A stretch of 26,213 nt of DNA. It comes from JAYOEY01 sp038120295 (GTDB taxonomy: Bacteria; Pseudomonadota; Alphaproteobacteria; MPNO01; UBA2964). Each line of letters begins with the position of its first letter. The stretch's first letter is position 1. The stretch spans positions 1-26,213 of the forward strand of contig JAYOLL010000035.1 of assembly GCA_038120295.1 (NCBI GenBank). Reading direction: 5' to 3'. Of this stretch, positions 16,240-23,443 are shown piece after piece. A model generated the notes under the pieces. That model made no database searches, was not told the DNA's origin, and saw nothing but the letters and a program-made list of their open reading frames with translations. The translations under genes and the position numbers were made by a program.

Positions 16240-16647
16240 ATGGCCATTTCCAATCAGGACACTTACGACAAGGGACTTTCGATCCGCCGCGAGGTACTGG
16301 GCGGAGAGTATGTCGACCCGAATATCGCCAAGGGAAAGGAAGACGATTTCCATGGCGCGATCCAGGATGTCGTAACGGAATATTGCTGGGGCATGGGCTG
16401 GGGCCGGGAAGGGGCCCTGGATCGCAAGACCCGTTCGATGCTGACGCTGGCGATCCTGACCGCGCTCGGCAAACCGGCTGAATTGAAGGCGCATACGCGC
16501 GGCGCGCTCCGCAACGGCGCGACAGTCGAGGAACTCCGCGAACTGTTCATTCACGCGACGGTGTATTGCGGAATACCGGCCGGGGTCGACGCCTTCCGGA
16601 ACGCCAAGGAAGCAATCGACTCCTGGGAAGCGGGCGAAAAGAGCTGA
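16240..16647 (+). CDS. carboxymuconolactone decarboxylase-like protein
   Basis: This 135-residue all-helical protein belongs to the CMD/AhpD family. The central part, DRKTRSMLTLAILTALGKPAEL followed by HTRGALRNGATVEELRE, is the typical CMD core, with His85 at the conserved position, and FIHATVYCGIPAG is the closing helix motif as in PcaC. The AhpD-type CxxC pair is absent; Cys49 and Cys110 are single, so peroxidase activity is unlikely. PcaC decarboxylates gamma-carboxymuconolactone in the protocatechuate path, but many relatives in other clusters have unrelated or unknown activities. A GGGAG ribosome site lies about 10 bases before the ATG. It is the last gene of the plus cluster and ends 14 bases from the convergent racemase-family gene. 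Confidence 0.87.
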   Translation: MAISNQDTYDKGLSIRREVLGGEYVDPNIAKGKEDDFHGAIQDVVTEYCWGMGWGREGALDRKTRSMLTLAILTALGKPAELKAHTRGALRNGATVEELRELFIHATVYCGIPAGVDAFRNAKEAIDSWEAGEKS

Positions 16648-16661
16648 CCGTTATCGGGAAA

Positions 16662-17399
16662 TCAATGGGCGCTGAGTAACCGCCCGTAACCTTCGACCCG
16701 GTCTTCGACCCCACAACGTCTCAGCGCCGCCCAGAAGCTTGCACTGTTGCTGCTGAGAACCGGCTTTCCGAGCTCGTCTTCCAGCGGCTGCAGAATGTCC
16801 GCCGTTCCGAAATCGGTACAGCAGATCAGAACGGCGTCGGCATCCGCACTGTCTACTGAGCGGGCGTGTGCGTATGCATCCACTGGCGGAACGCGAGAAA
16901 TCTTCTGGATTTTCTCCAGCGACCCGCCAAGTCCCAGCCCGGCGATCTGCGTAACCTCGAAGCCATGTCGCTCGATGAAAGCCTTTTCCTTTTCGTTGGT
17001 GGCGTCGATATAGGGGGTCGCCATGGCGACTTTCCTGACGCCAAGCGATTTCAACCCATCGAGGATTGCCTGGGCGGTAGAAAGGGCGGGACGCCCGGAT
17101 CTTTCTTCCATCGCGCCAAGCAATCGGTCTGCCGGACAGGCCATGGACCCGGAAGTGCAGCCATAGGCCACGACGTCGGCGCCCGCGGCAGTAAGCGCTT
17201 CCGCAGCGCGTCCGGCCCGGTCGAGCATTTCCGCGAAATCGTCTGCCGCCGGATCGCTTTCAAGCGGGACACGCGTGAAATGGACAGTGACGCCATCCGG
17301 TTTCATCCGGTTGAATTCGATTTCGTTCGTCGTATTGCTGACCGGAATGATGGTGCCAATACGCGCTCGCCAGCTTGCCGGTTTTTCCGAGAGAGACAT
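16662..17399 (-). CDS. maleate isomerase/arylmalonate decarboxylase-family enzyme
   Basis: This 245-residue enzyme has the Asp/Glu/hydantoin racemase fold. The opening RIGTIIPVSNTTNEIEFNRM and the HFTRVPLE strand are typical of the maleate isomerase and arylmalonate decarboxylase branch. The two candidate catalytic cysteines are Cys81 in AYGCTSGSM and Cys194 in ICCTDFGT, an extra Cys193 standing next to the second. In maleate isomerases both Cys are used; arylmalonate decarboxylases lack the first. That favours an isomerase or racemase here, but substrate is undetermined. The start ATG is only 4 bases after the parvulin stop. The gene is convergent with the CMD-like gene and lies at the end of the minus-strand transporter cluster. 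Confidence 0.85.
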   Translation of the reverse strand: MSLSEKPASWRARIGTIIPVSNTTNEIEFNRMKPDGVTVHFTRVPLESDPAADDFAEMLDRAGRAAEALTAAGADVVAYGCTSGSMACPADRLLGAMEERSGRPALSTAQAILDGLKSLGVRKVAMATPYIDATNEKEKAFIERHGFEVTQIAGLGLGGSLEKIQKISRVPPVDAYAHARSVDSADADAVLICCTDFGTADILQPLEDELGKPVLSSNSASFWAALRRCGVEDRVEGYGRLLSAH

Positions 17400-17403
17400 G
17401 ATT

Positions 17404-17972
17404 TTAACGAATTGGCTGGATCTTGCTGCCGCCCGTGCCCTTGATATCGATTTTTGCCCCGGCCCGGAGTTTCTGTACCTCCTTTTCGAAGACTTCGTCG
17501 GTCATTTTCTGGCGTAGCTCATCGACGACGTCTTCATAGCGGCGGCTCCCGGATACGCGACGTTCCTCCAGCTTGATGACATGCCAACCGAACTGCGTCT
17601 GCACCGGCTCGGTCGTCACCTCGCCTTTCTTGAGGGCGAAAGCGGCTTTAGAGAAGGGAGGCACCATTTGTCCTTCACTGAAGAAGCCAAGGTCGCCCCC
17701 GTTTCGCCCCGACGGACCGGTCGACTTGTCCTTCGCCAGGGTTGCAAAATCTGCGCCCTTGCCGATCTGTCCGATGATGACCATGGCTTCTTCGCGGGTC
17801 TTCACGAGGATATGTCGGGCGCGAATTTCCTCACGCTTGGGTTCAAGGGCGACCATTTTTCGGTATCCGTTGCGGAGATTGTCCTCGGTGATCGCCGCCT
17901 GCATTTTCTCTTCCATGTAAATCTGGTTGAGGATGCCCTCGCGAACCATTTCCAGGCGGGCCTTGACGTCCG
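17404..17972 (-). CDS. parvulin-type peptidyl-prolyl isomerase, 5' end in gap
   Basis: The 3' 189 codons of a parvulin foldase are visible; the 5' end is lost in the N gap at 17973-18072. The visible part starts with helices of a SurA/PrsA-like chaperone segment (ARLEMVREGILNQIYMEEKM), then the rotamase core: IRARHILVKTREEA, GGDLGFFSEGQMVPPF and FGWHVIKLEERR. Homologues of this type have a signal peptide and fold proteins in the periplasm; the signal sequence would lie in the missing part. A full-length product of about 280-300 residues is expected. It ends 4 bases before the racemase-family gene, so the two are surely cotranscribed. Its presence among transporter and catabolic genes is unusual. 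Confidence 0.85.
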
Positions 17973-18072
17973 NNNNNNNNNNNNNNNNNNNNNNNNNNNN
18001 NNNNNNNNNNNNNNNNNNNNNNNNNNNNNNNNNNNNNNNNNNNNNNNNNNNNNNNNNNNNNNNNNNNNNNNN
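17973..18072. other. assembly gap, 100 N
   Basis: Exactly 100 N, the conventional length for a gap of unknown size. The 55 bases to its left and right do not match, unlike the second gap, so sequence is truly missing here. It hides the last residues of the TRAP permease and the start of the parvulin gene, perhaps a few hundred bases in all. Translations running through the N are not meaningful. Confidence 0.95.
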
Positions 18073-20155
18073 GCCCATTCAAATCCAACCGCCAATACCG
18101 TAATAACGATGCCGATCAGTTCCACATATATTGCGGTCTCGAACGCCTCGTTCGGGATAAGCAGCATGATGCCGCCGGCCATAAAGGCGAACCTCAGCAA
18201 GGGGCTAAGGTCCCGCAGGAAATATCCCTGAATACCGCATGTTGTAACCCAGACACCCGCCACTGCGGTGATAAACGCGACTACAATGTCGAACGGTTCC
18301 CCCTGCATGATCAGATTCGGTGACATGATAAACATCACCGGGACCACAAGCGCTGTCCATCCAAGACGAACGGACGTCACCGCGGTGGCCATGGGGTTGG
18401 CATGCGCCAGATTGGCCGCAACGAAGGCGGCGATCGCCACGGGCGGCGTGATCAGCGAGACGATGCCGAAATAGAAGACATACATGTGTGCCGCAAGCGG
18501 GTTGATTCCCAACTTGACCAGTGGCGGCGCTGCGATGATTGAGACGAGGAGATAAATCGCCGTGGTCGGCATGCCCATTCCAAGAATGATGCAGATCACG
18601 GCTGTGAGAGCGAGCAGGGCAGCGAGATTGTCTTCACCCAGCGTAACCATTGCCTGGGTCAGCGCCTCTCCGAGCCCGGTCGCACCCAGGATGCCGATGA
18701 TCACCCCGGCCATTGCGCCGATGATAACGATTTCGCTGCCGCCGCGGACGCCTGTGTCCCGGACGGCGTAAATCACTTCTCTTACCTTGATTCTTTCTCC
18801 CTTGTAGCCCAGGAGCCAGTTAACGACGATGACAGTGGCGCCGGACCAGAGGGCAGCGGTTTCGGGGGCGCGATTCATCCCGAAGAGAGCGTAAATCAGA
18901 ACCACGAAGGGGAGAATAAAGAACCATCCTTCCTTAAGCGTTCGAACGAGCGGTGGGATGAGCTCTTCGGGAACCGGCTGGATTCCTTTCTTCGCCGCTT
19001 CGAGATCGGCGTAAACGAAGACTGCGACGTAGTAGAGCACCGCCGGAATAATGGCGGCGACGACGACTTCTGTGTAGCCAATCTCAAGAATCTCAGCCAT
19101 CAGAAAGGCGGCAGCCCCCATGATCGGAGGCATGATTTGCCCGCCGGTTGAGGCAACGGCCTCAAAAGCTCCAGCGACCTTCGGTTCATATCCGCCTTTT
19201 TTCATCAGTGGGATGGTAATCAGACCGGTGGAGGCGACGTTTGACACGGCCGTGCCGGAAATTGCGCCGAACAGTCCGGACGCAATAACCGCGATTTTGG
19301 CAGATCCGCCGCGACTTCTTCCGATCATTGCGGTGGCGATGTTCGTGAACCACTCGGAAGCGCCGCCCTTAAGAAGGATCTGTCCGAANNNNNNNNNNNN
19401 NNNNNNNNNNNNNNNNNNNNNNNNNNNNNNNNNNNNNNNNNNNNNNNNNNNNNNNNNNNNNNNNNNNNNNNNNNNNNNNNNNNNNNNNTGGCGATGTTCG
19501 TGAACCACTCGGAAGCGCCGCCCTTAAGAAGGATCTGTCCGAAGAAGACGAATGGTAGGACAACGATGACCACGATCGTTAGAGGAAGGCCAAGTATAGC
19601 AACGCTGTCCGCAGCGAGCGTCGAGGAGAGATATTCAAGAGACTTGTCGCTGGCCTGGAAAAGCCCTGGTACGTGATGACCCCAGATCGCGTAGGCAATG
19701 AAGGTCAGCATGATAATGGTTAGGCTCCAGCCAGCCGTTCGGCGAATGGCTTCGACCGTCAGGGGAACGAGAAAAGCGCCGATAAGGGCTGCGTCAGATC
19801 GCAGTTCGAACAGGTTTTCCTGAAGGTCCGGATAACGTACCGCAAGGACACAACCTGCGGAGAGGCCGATGATCGCAAGAAGGGCGTCGTACCAGGGAAC
19901 CGTCGTTTTGGTTGTTCCCATCGAAAAGGGCGATTTGATGAAGACGATGGCAAGAGCCAGGCCGAGGGCCAGAGCCATTCCCTGCTCGGTAAATATCGCC
20001 CAACCGAACTCCAGATGAATCTGAGACGCGAAGAAAATCGGTATCAGTGCAAGGGTTGCTCCGAGCCAGGCGATGACTGTACGCCACACACCGGAAATCG
20101 TCAGGTCGGTGTCACCCTCGCTATGAGCTGCTGAGATGCCCTTTTCTTCGGCCAT
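18073..20155 (-). CDS. TAXI-TRAP transporter fused permease (small and large domains), split by an artefactual gap
   Basis: This is a fused DctQ-DctM membrane component that uses an ion gradient to import a substrate handed over by the TAXI binding protein. The N-terminal half begins MAEEKGISAAHSEG and holds the small four-helix part; the large part includes AISGTAVSNVASTG, GGQIMPPIMGAAAFLMAE, GMGMPTTAIYLLVS and SLITPPVAIAAFVAANLA, all typical of TAXI-type permeases. The frame appears to shift at the N block 19389-19488. But the 55 bases on both sides are identical, and removing 155 bases (100 N plus one copy) brings both halves into the same frame. The corrected protein has at least 642 residues before the other gap, close to full length for the family. 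It follows the binding protein by 100 bases. Confidence 0.9.
19334..19388. repeat. 55-bp contig-end duplicate, left copy
   Basis: These 55 bases, starting TGGCGATGTTCG and ending CTGTCCGAA, are repeated without change at 19489-19543 directly after the N block. They are the same piece of the TRAP permease gene, present at the ends of two contigs that were scaffolded without merging. The length equals a common assembler k-mer size. Not a biological repeat. Confidence 0.95.
19389..19488. other. artefactual assembly gap, 100 N
   Basis: A second run of 100 N. Since flanking sequence is duplicated on both sides and the permease reading frame is restored only by deleting the N and one duplicate, no bases are missing here. 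Confidence 0.95.
19489..19543. repeat. 55-bp contig-end duplicate, right copy
   Basis: Identical to 19334-19388. It is the matching contig end on the other side of the N block and should be merged with the left copy. Confidence 0.95.
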
Positions 20156-20194
20156 CGTTTTTTCCTGTCAAAAAAAGAATAGGTGCAACGAGCG

Positions 20195-20224
20195 GGACCC
20201 GCACCAAAATACAGGCGCGGGTCC
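20195..20224 (-). promoter_or_regulatory. stem-loop between TAXI binding protein and permease genes
   Basis: GGACCCGC (20195-20202) and GCGGGTCC (20217-20224) form a perfect 8-bp stem with a 14-base loop inside the 100-base spacer. On the minus strand a run of seven U lies some 17 bases after the stem, too far for a classical terminator. Binding-protein genes are often expressed above their permeases, and such hairpins can protect the upstream mRNA or attenuate reading into the permease. This role is inferred. Confidence 0.45.
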
Positions 20225-20255
20225 TAGCACTTTCTGCAGTCGAAATTCGACGTTC

Positions 20256-21218
20256 TTAACGCGACCAGAGGCCAAGCTCCTTGTAGGCCTTGATAGCGCC
20301 TGCGTGATACGGGTACTTCGCACCCTGGTCCTTCTGGGCCCGTTTCTCGTTGTAGGTCCGCCAGACGGGGCTGACCGCATGGAAGTCCTTCACGCCGGCA
20401 ACCATCGCCTTGGCGACTTCGGCGACTGTCTTCTCGGGCACGTTCTTGTTGGTAAAGAGCATGAAGTCGTATCCGATCAGCACCACTGAAGGCGTTTTAA
20501 CCGCAACGTAAGGCTTGGCGGCCTTGACTTCTTCAAAAACGCCGCCGGGGATGGTCGCGATCCATTTCTTGGCATCCGCCGTATCGGTCGGGAAGCTGAG
20601 ATAGCGAACACCGCTGGAAATCTTGGCGTTCATGTCCTTGTTCGGACCGCCGCCGACACCCGCAATAACGCCGTCTACCTTACCCTGCTTGAAGAGGTTC
20701 CAGTGCTGTGCAAGACCAACGGCCGGAACGCGCTTGATCTCTTTGTCGTAATTGATCCCAGCGGTACCAAGCATGACCCGGGCGAAGGCATCGAACAGCG
20801 GGGCGCCCTTGAACCCGTAGGCGAAGCGTTTGCCCTTCAGGTCGGCGACTGTCTTGATGCCGGAATCGTTCTTGACGAGCAGACCGGTGCGGAACCGCAT
20901 CAAGGTCGCCACAAGGCGCAGGTTGTCATACTTACGCTTTGACAGCTGACGTCCATCGACCGCCATGGCGTACTGAACCATATTCGATACAGCGAATTCC
21001 AGTTCGCCGGCATTGACCACGGGGATGTATTTCTGAGTTCCACCCATGACCTGACGGCGCATTTTCAAAATGGTTTTGCCGGAAACGACGTTGGAAATCG
21101 CCGTCGTCATCGCGGCCACCATCGAGCTCTTGGTGCTGCCGAGGCCTACAGTCTGCGCATTGGCTGCGGTCGCGGCAAACATGGCCGCAGCGGATACCAT
21201 CAATACCCTGTTGAACAT
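20256..21218 (-). CDS. TAXI-family TRAP solute-binding protein
   Basis: This 320-residue periplasmic binding protein captures the substrate for the fused permease encoded downstream. It has a clear signal peptide, MFNRVLMVSAAAMFAATAANA, with cleavage likely after residue 21 (AxA, then QT). The mature start VGLGSTKSSMVAAMTTAI, the ELEFAVSNMVQYAMAV region, TVADLKGKRFAYGFKGAP and the central GVGGGPNKDMNAKI and THE-like loops match TAXI proteins. Such proteins bind small carboxylates such as 2-oxoglutarate or glutamate in some cases, but the ligand is unknown here. AGGAAG lies 4 bases before the ATG. The barrel-protein copy B gene is 173 bases upstream on the same strand. Confidence 0.9.
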   Translation of the reverse strand: MFNRVLMVSAAAMFAATAANAQTVGLGSTKSSMVAAMTTAISNVVSGKTILKMRRQVMGGTQKYIPVVNAGELEFAVSNMVQYAMAVDGRQLSKRKYDNLRLVATLMRFRTGLLVKNDSGIKTVADLKGKRFAYGFKGAPLFDAFARVMLGTAGINYDKEIKRVPAVGLAQHWNLFKQGKVDGVIAGVGGGPNKDMNAKISSGVRYLSFPTDTADAKKWIATIPGGVFEEVKAAKPYVAVKTPSVVLIGYDFMLFTNKNVPEKTVAEVAKAMVAGVKDFHAVSPVWRTYNEKRAQKDQGAKYPYHAGAIKAYKELGLWSR

Positions 21219-21334
21219 TTTACTTCCTTTTTCCAGTTATCAATAACCTATTCAGTTCCTGCCGACCATGAAAAAGCCGTTCAGCCAACAGGTCGGCGCG
21301 GATCGTAGCGTATTTGTAACTATGTTTGAAGAGC

Positions 21335-21385
21335 CCATCGAGAAAGGTTTCGATGGCCCTGCCTTTCAGAATACAGTCAGGCAGG
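21335..21385 (-). promoter_or_regulatory. two adjacent hairpins after copy B
   Basis: Between copy B and the binding-protein gene are two inverted repeats: CCATCGA/TCGATGG (21335-21341 with 21350-21356) and CCTGCCT/AGGCAGG (21358-21364 with 21379-21385). Both have 7-bp stems; neither is followed by a U tract on the minus strand. They may shape the transcript end of copy B or the leader of the transporter operon. Function is a guess. Confidence 0.35.
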
Positions 21386-21391
21386 ATGCGG

Positions 21392-22057
21392 TCAGGTGTC
21401 GCCGTTGAAACGATCGCCGATGGACTCGTAAACCTGCGTGCTGGACTGAAACCAGGGCTCTTCAGCTAGCCGCTTGCGCCAGTCCGTATCACGCGCGGCG
21501 TCCCGTTCCGGAGACGTCAGGGCGGCCAAATCGTCCAGGTAGTGGATCGCGAGATGCGTCCAGGGCTGGGGTTCGCCCTCGATGATCTCGAACCGCCTCA
21601 CGGCAAGCCAGCTGGGGCATTTTAGAAGCAAAGGCACGTGCTCTTCGTCGTACCACGCGTTAAAATCCGCCGCCCTTTCATCGGGAACGCTGAAGAAGAC
21701 CGCGTACAGGTACGGGCAGTCGATAAAATCATCGCCGGCGTCGTCGCGCTTCGCTTCAGCGATTTGGTTACCGACATAGCGCGAATAGTTCTGGACGTTC
21801 GAAAGCATCCAGGCAGTCTGGGCGTTCGGCTGGGCGCGTACCTTCTGATATTCGGTACTCTGGAGAACGTCTTCGGACGCGATTTCGTATACCGCAAGAT
21901 AGTTCGGCCGGTCAGGGTCGCAATAGCGCTTCGCGCTCAGAAAGCCGGGAACGGCAGCCCTGACCCGGATGTGGTGCGAGTCGTACCAGTGATTGAAATC
22001 GTCTTCCCAGTCAGGATCGGGAGACATTTCCGTGAACAATATGGTGGCGCCGCTCAA
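21392..22057 (-). CDS. two-domain dimeric alpha/beta-barrel protein, copy B
   Basis: This protein of 221 residues is homologous to copy A (15511). Shared stretches are FTEM, FNHWYDSHH, VPGFLSAKRY and YLAVYEI in domain one, FNAWYDEEHVPL, VRRFEI and WTHLAIHYLD in domain two, and EPWFQ near the C-terminus. Identity is moderate over the entire length, so this is an old duplication or a separate acquisition, not a recent copy. The start is a TTG: AGGAGA (22069-22064) lies 6 bases before the TTG at 22057, which makes this a better start than the TTG at 22072 that overlaps the ribosome site. It precedes the TAXI binding-protein gene and could be in its operon. Function unknown. Confidence 0.78.
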   Translation of the reverse strand: MSGATILFTEMSPDPDWEDDFNHWYDSHHIRVRAAVPGFLSAKRYCDPDRPNYLAVYEIASEDVLQSTEYQKVRAQPNAQTAWMLSNVQNYSRYVGNQIAEAKRDDAGDDFIDCPYLYAVFFSVPDERAADFNAWYDEEHVPLLLKCPSWLAVRRFEIIEGEPQPWTHLAIHYLDDLAALTSPERDAARDTDWRKRLAEEPWFQSSTQVYESIGDRFNGDT

Positions 22058-22063
22058 CGCCGT

Positions 22064-22069
22064 TCTCCT
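22064..22069 (-). promoter_or_regulatory. ribosome binding site deciding the copy B start
   Basis: Minus-strand AGGAGA is followed by ACGGCG and TTG at 22057. The alternative in-frame TTG at 22072 lies upstream of and partly against this site. Confidence 0.6.
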
Positions 22070-22169
22070 CAATCTATCGGTTGAAGGACGAACTTCGAAT
22101 GAACCCTGTCATCATCGATGTCCATGTGCAGAGGTATTTTGCAACAAGGTAGGGGGGAAAGAAAGGGGG

Positions 22170-23219
22170 CTAATTCGCGAGTCGGGTTCGACGCCACAGG
22201 ATCATAAATAGAGCCCCAACAAATAGCGGCAGTAGCCCCGGAGAAGAAAGACTGATCATCGCCTCGCTGATGGCGTTGCCGGCAAGGACCCGGTTGCCGG
22301 CGTCGAAACGGATGGACTGTTCCATTTCGATATGGACGAAATCACCGCCGATCCCGCGCGAATAAGCGCCCTGGACGTTGGTCGTGCCGCCAAGAGAGGA
22401 GAAGGTCGTCCCGTCCACGCCGTCATTGACCTGCTGATTAAGCGGATCGTTGGCCGGCAATATATTAAAGGCGTAGCTCAGGAAACCGGCATCGGTAAAT
22501 TGCTGGTCCAACGCTTCAACCGCCGGTGAAATACTGCCATCGCCAGCCGAAAGCACGACATCGGTTCCGGCCGGAAAATTATGGTTGGCGTCGTCGAAGC
22601 CATGGATCGACCATGCTGTATTTTCGCCAGTCACGCCGTTCCAGGCCTTGTGGACCTCCTGGAAGATGGAATCGGCGAGATGCGCAACGTCGGCCGTTCC
22701 CAGGCCGTTTGCGTTGCGGTGTGCGCCGTTCATCAGCAATCCGAGCGCGTTGGCCTGTCGAAAGGCGTTGGCGCCGATTTCCCAGCTTCTGGTATCGAAC
22801 CTGACATGCGGGGCTTCGACGAGTATATCGACGTCGTTGCCGAGATTGTTAAAATAAGAGCCCCAGCCGCGCGTTTGCTGGTTGCCTACAAGTACTTCGC
22901 GAAGGCCGTGATAAACGTTGTTGGTGACGTTATCGGTGAACTGCACCAGCTCATAATTGAGAGCTGCCGCCTGAGCATCCGCCGCGACGAGATTGCTGGA
23001 GAACAGCGTGCTTGCGAGGGTGTTGAAATCCGCCAGCTCCTGATTGGTGGGGGCAACGTAGAGATTCGATCCGCTGGTAAAGGTCAGGTCGCGCAGTCGC
23101 TCGATTTCTGCGACGAAGTCGCCGACTTCGACAAGAAGCGCATCGGCAGGTCTCGCCGTCCAGACGAGCATGAACGCGACAATCGCCGCTGCTGCCGATG
23201 AGAATCTAATCGATATCAT
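22170..23219 (-). CDS. exported protein with PEP-CTERM-like anchor; possible metallohydrolase
   Basis: I do not recognise this 349-residue protein. An N-terminal signal peptide (MISIRFSSAAAAIVAFMLVW, with likely cleavage near ARPADA) is followed by a secreted domain. The tail, SLSSPGLLPLFVGALFMILW then RRTRLAN, has the short Pro-containing motif, single hydrophobic helix and Arg cluster of PEP-CTERM/VPLPA-type exosortase substrates, in variant form. Within the domain are EAPHVRFDTRSWEIGANAF (about 134-152), SIHGFDD and HIEMEQSIR near the end of the secreted part. The H...E...H...E order vaguely resembles M14-like and poly-gamma-glutamate hydrolases, but I cannot confirm any homology. No exosortase gene is in the window. 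It is transcribed away from the dioxygenase genes across a 224-base region. Confidence 0.7.
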   Translation of the reverse strand: MISIRFSSAAAAIVAFMLVWTARPADALLVEVGDFVAEIERLRDLTFTSGSNLYVAPTNQELADFNTLASTLFSSNLVAADAQAAALNYELVQFTDNVTNNVYHGLREVLVGNQQTRGWGSYFNNLGNDVDILVEAPHVRFDTRSWEIGANAFRQANALGLLMNGAHRNANGLGTADVAHLADSIFQEVHKAWNGVTGENTAWSIHGFDDANHNFPAGTDVVLSAGDGSISPAVEALDQQFTDAGFLSYAFNILPANDPLNQQVNDGVDGTTFSSLGGTTNVQGAYSRGIGGDFVHIEMEQSIRFDAGNRVLAGNAISEAMISLSSPGLLPLFVGALFMILWRRTRLAN

Positions 23220-23443
23220 TGAACCTTATCCAACCCGCACACTGCCCGTTCAAGCCTGATTCATCTTGTTTGAGAGTGATCGATTTAGCAATTGGGGGCG
23301 CGATACTTTAGTGAACTCGCTCACAGAACAAAGGAATCCTTTTCTTTGGCCTGAACCGCGTTTGAAGTTGACCCTTGAAGCAGAAAAGCAAGAATGCCTT
23401 ATTAGCTGAGGCTGAAACCTGCTGTTGAAGAGGCAAGAGAAAG
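23220..23443. promoter_or_regulatory. divergent control region upstream of the dioxygenase
   Basis: This 224-base region lies between the exported-protein gene and the dioxygenase alpha gene. It contains an imperfect inverted repeat GTGAACTCGCTCAC (23311-23324; outer four pairs perfect), a possible operator. TTGAAG occurs at 23362 and 23375, thirteen bases apart, and again at 23425. The 11-mer TTTAGCAATTG at 23284-23294 is shared with the hyuB upstream region. TTGACC (23368-23373) could be a -35 element, but no good -10 follows. GAGGCAAGAG before the ATG is the ribosome site. Confidence 0.4.

Noticed and set aside
17918..18127. Possible contig overlap at the first N gap, as at the second
   Set aside because: The 55 bases on the left and right of the gap do not match, so no sequence can be collapsed and the gap is taken as real.
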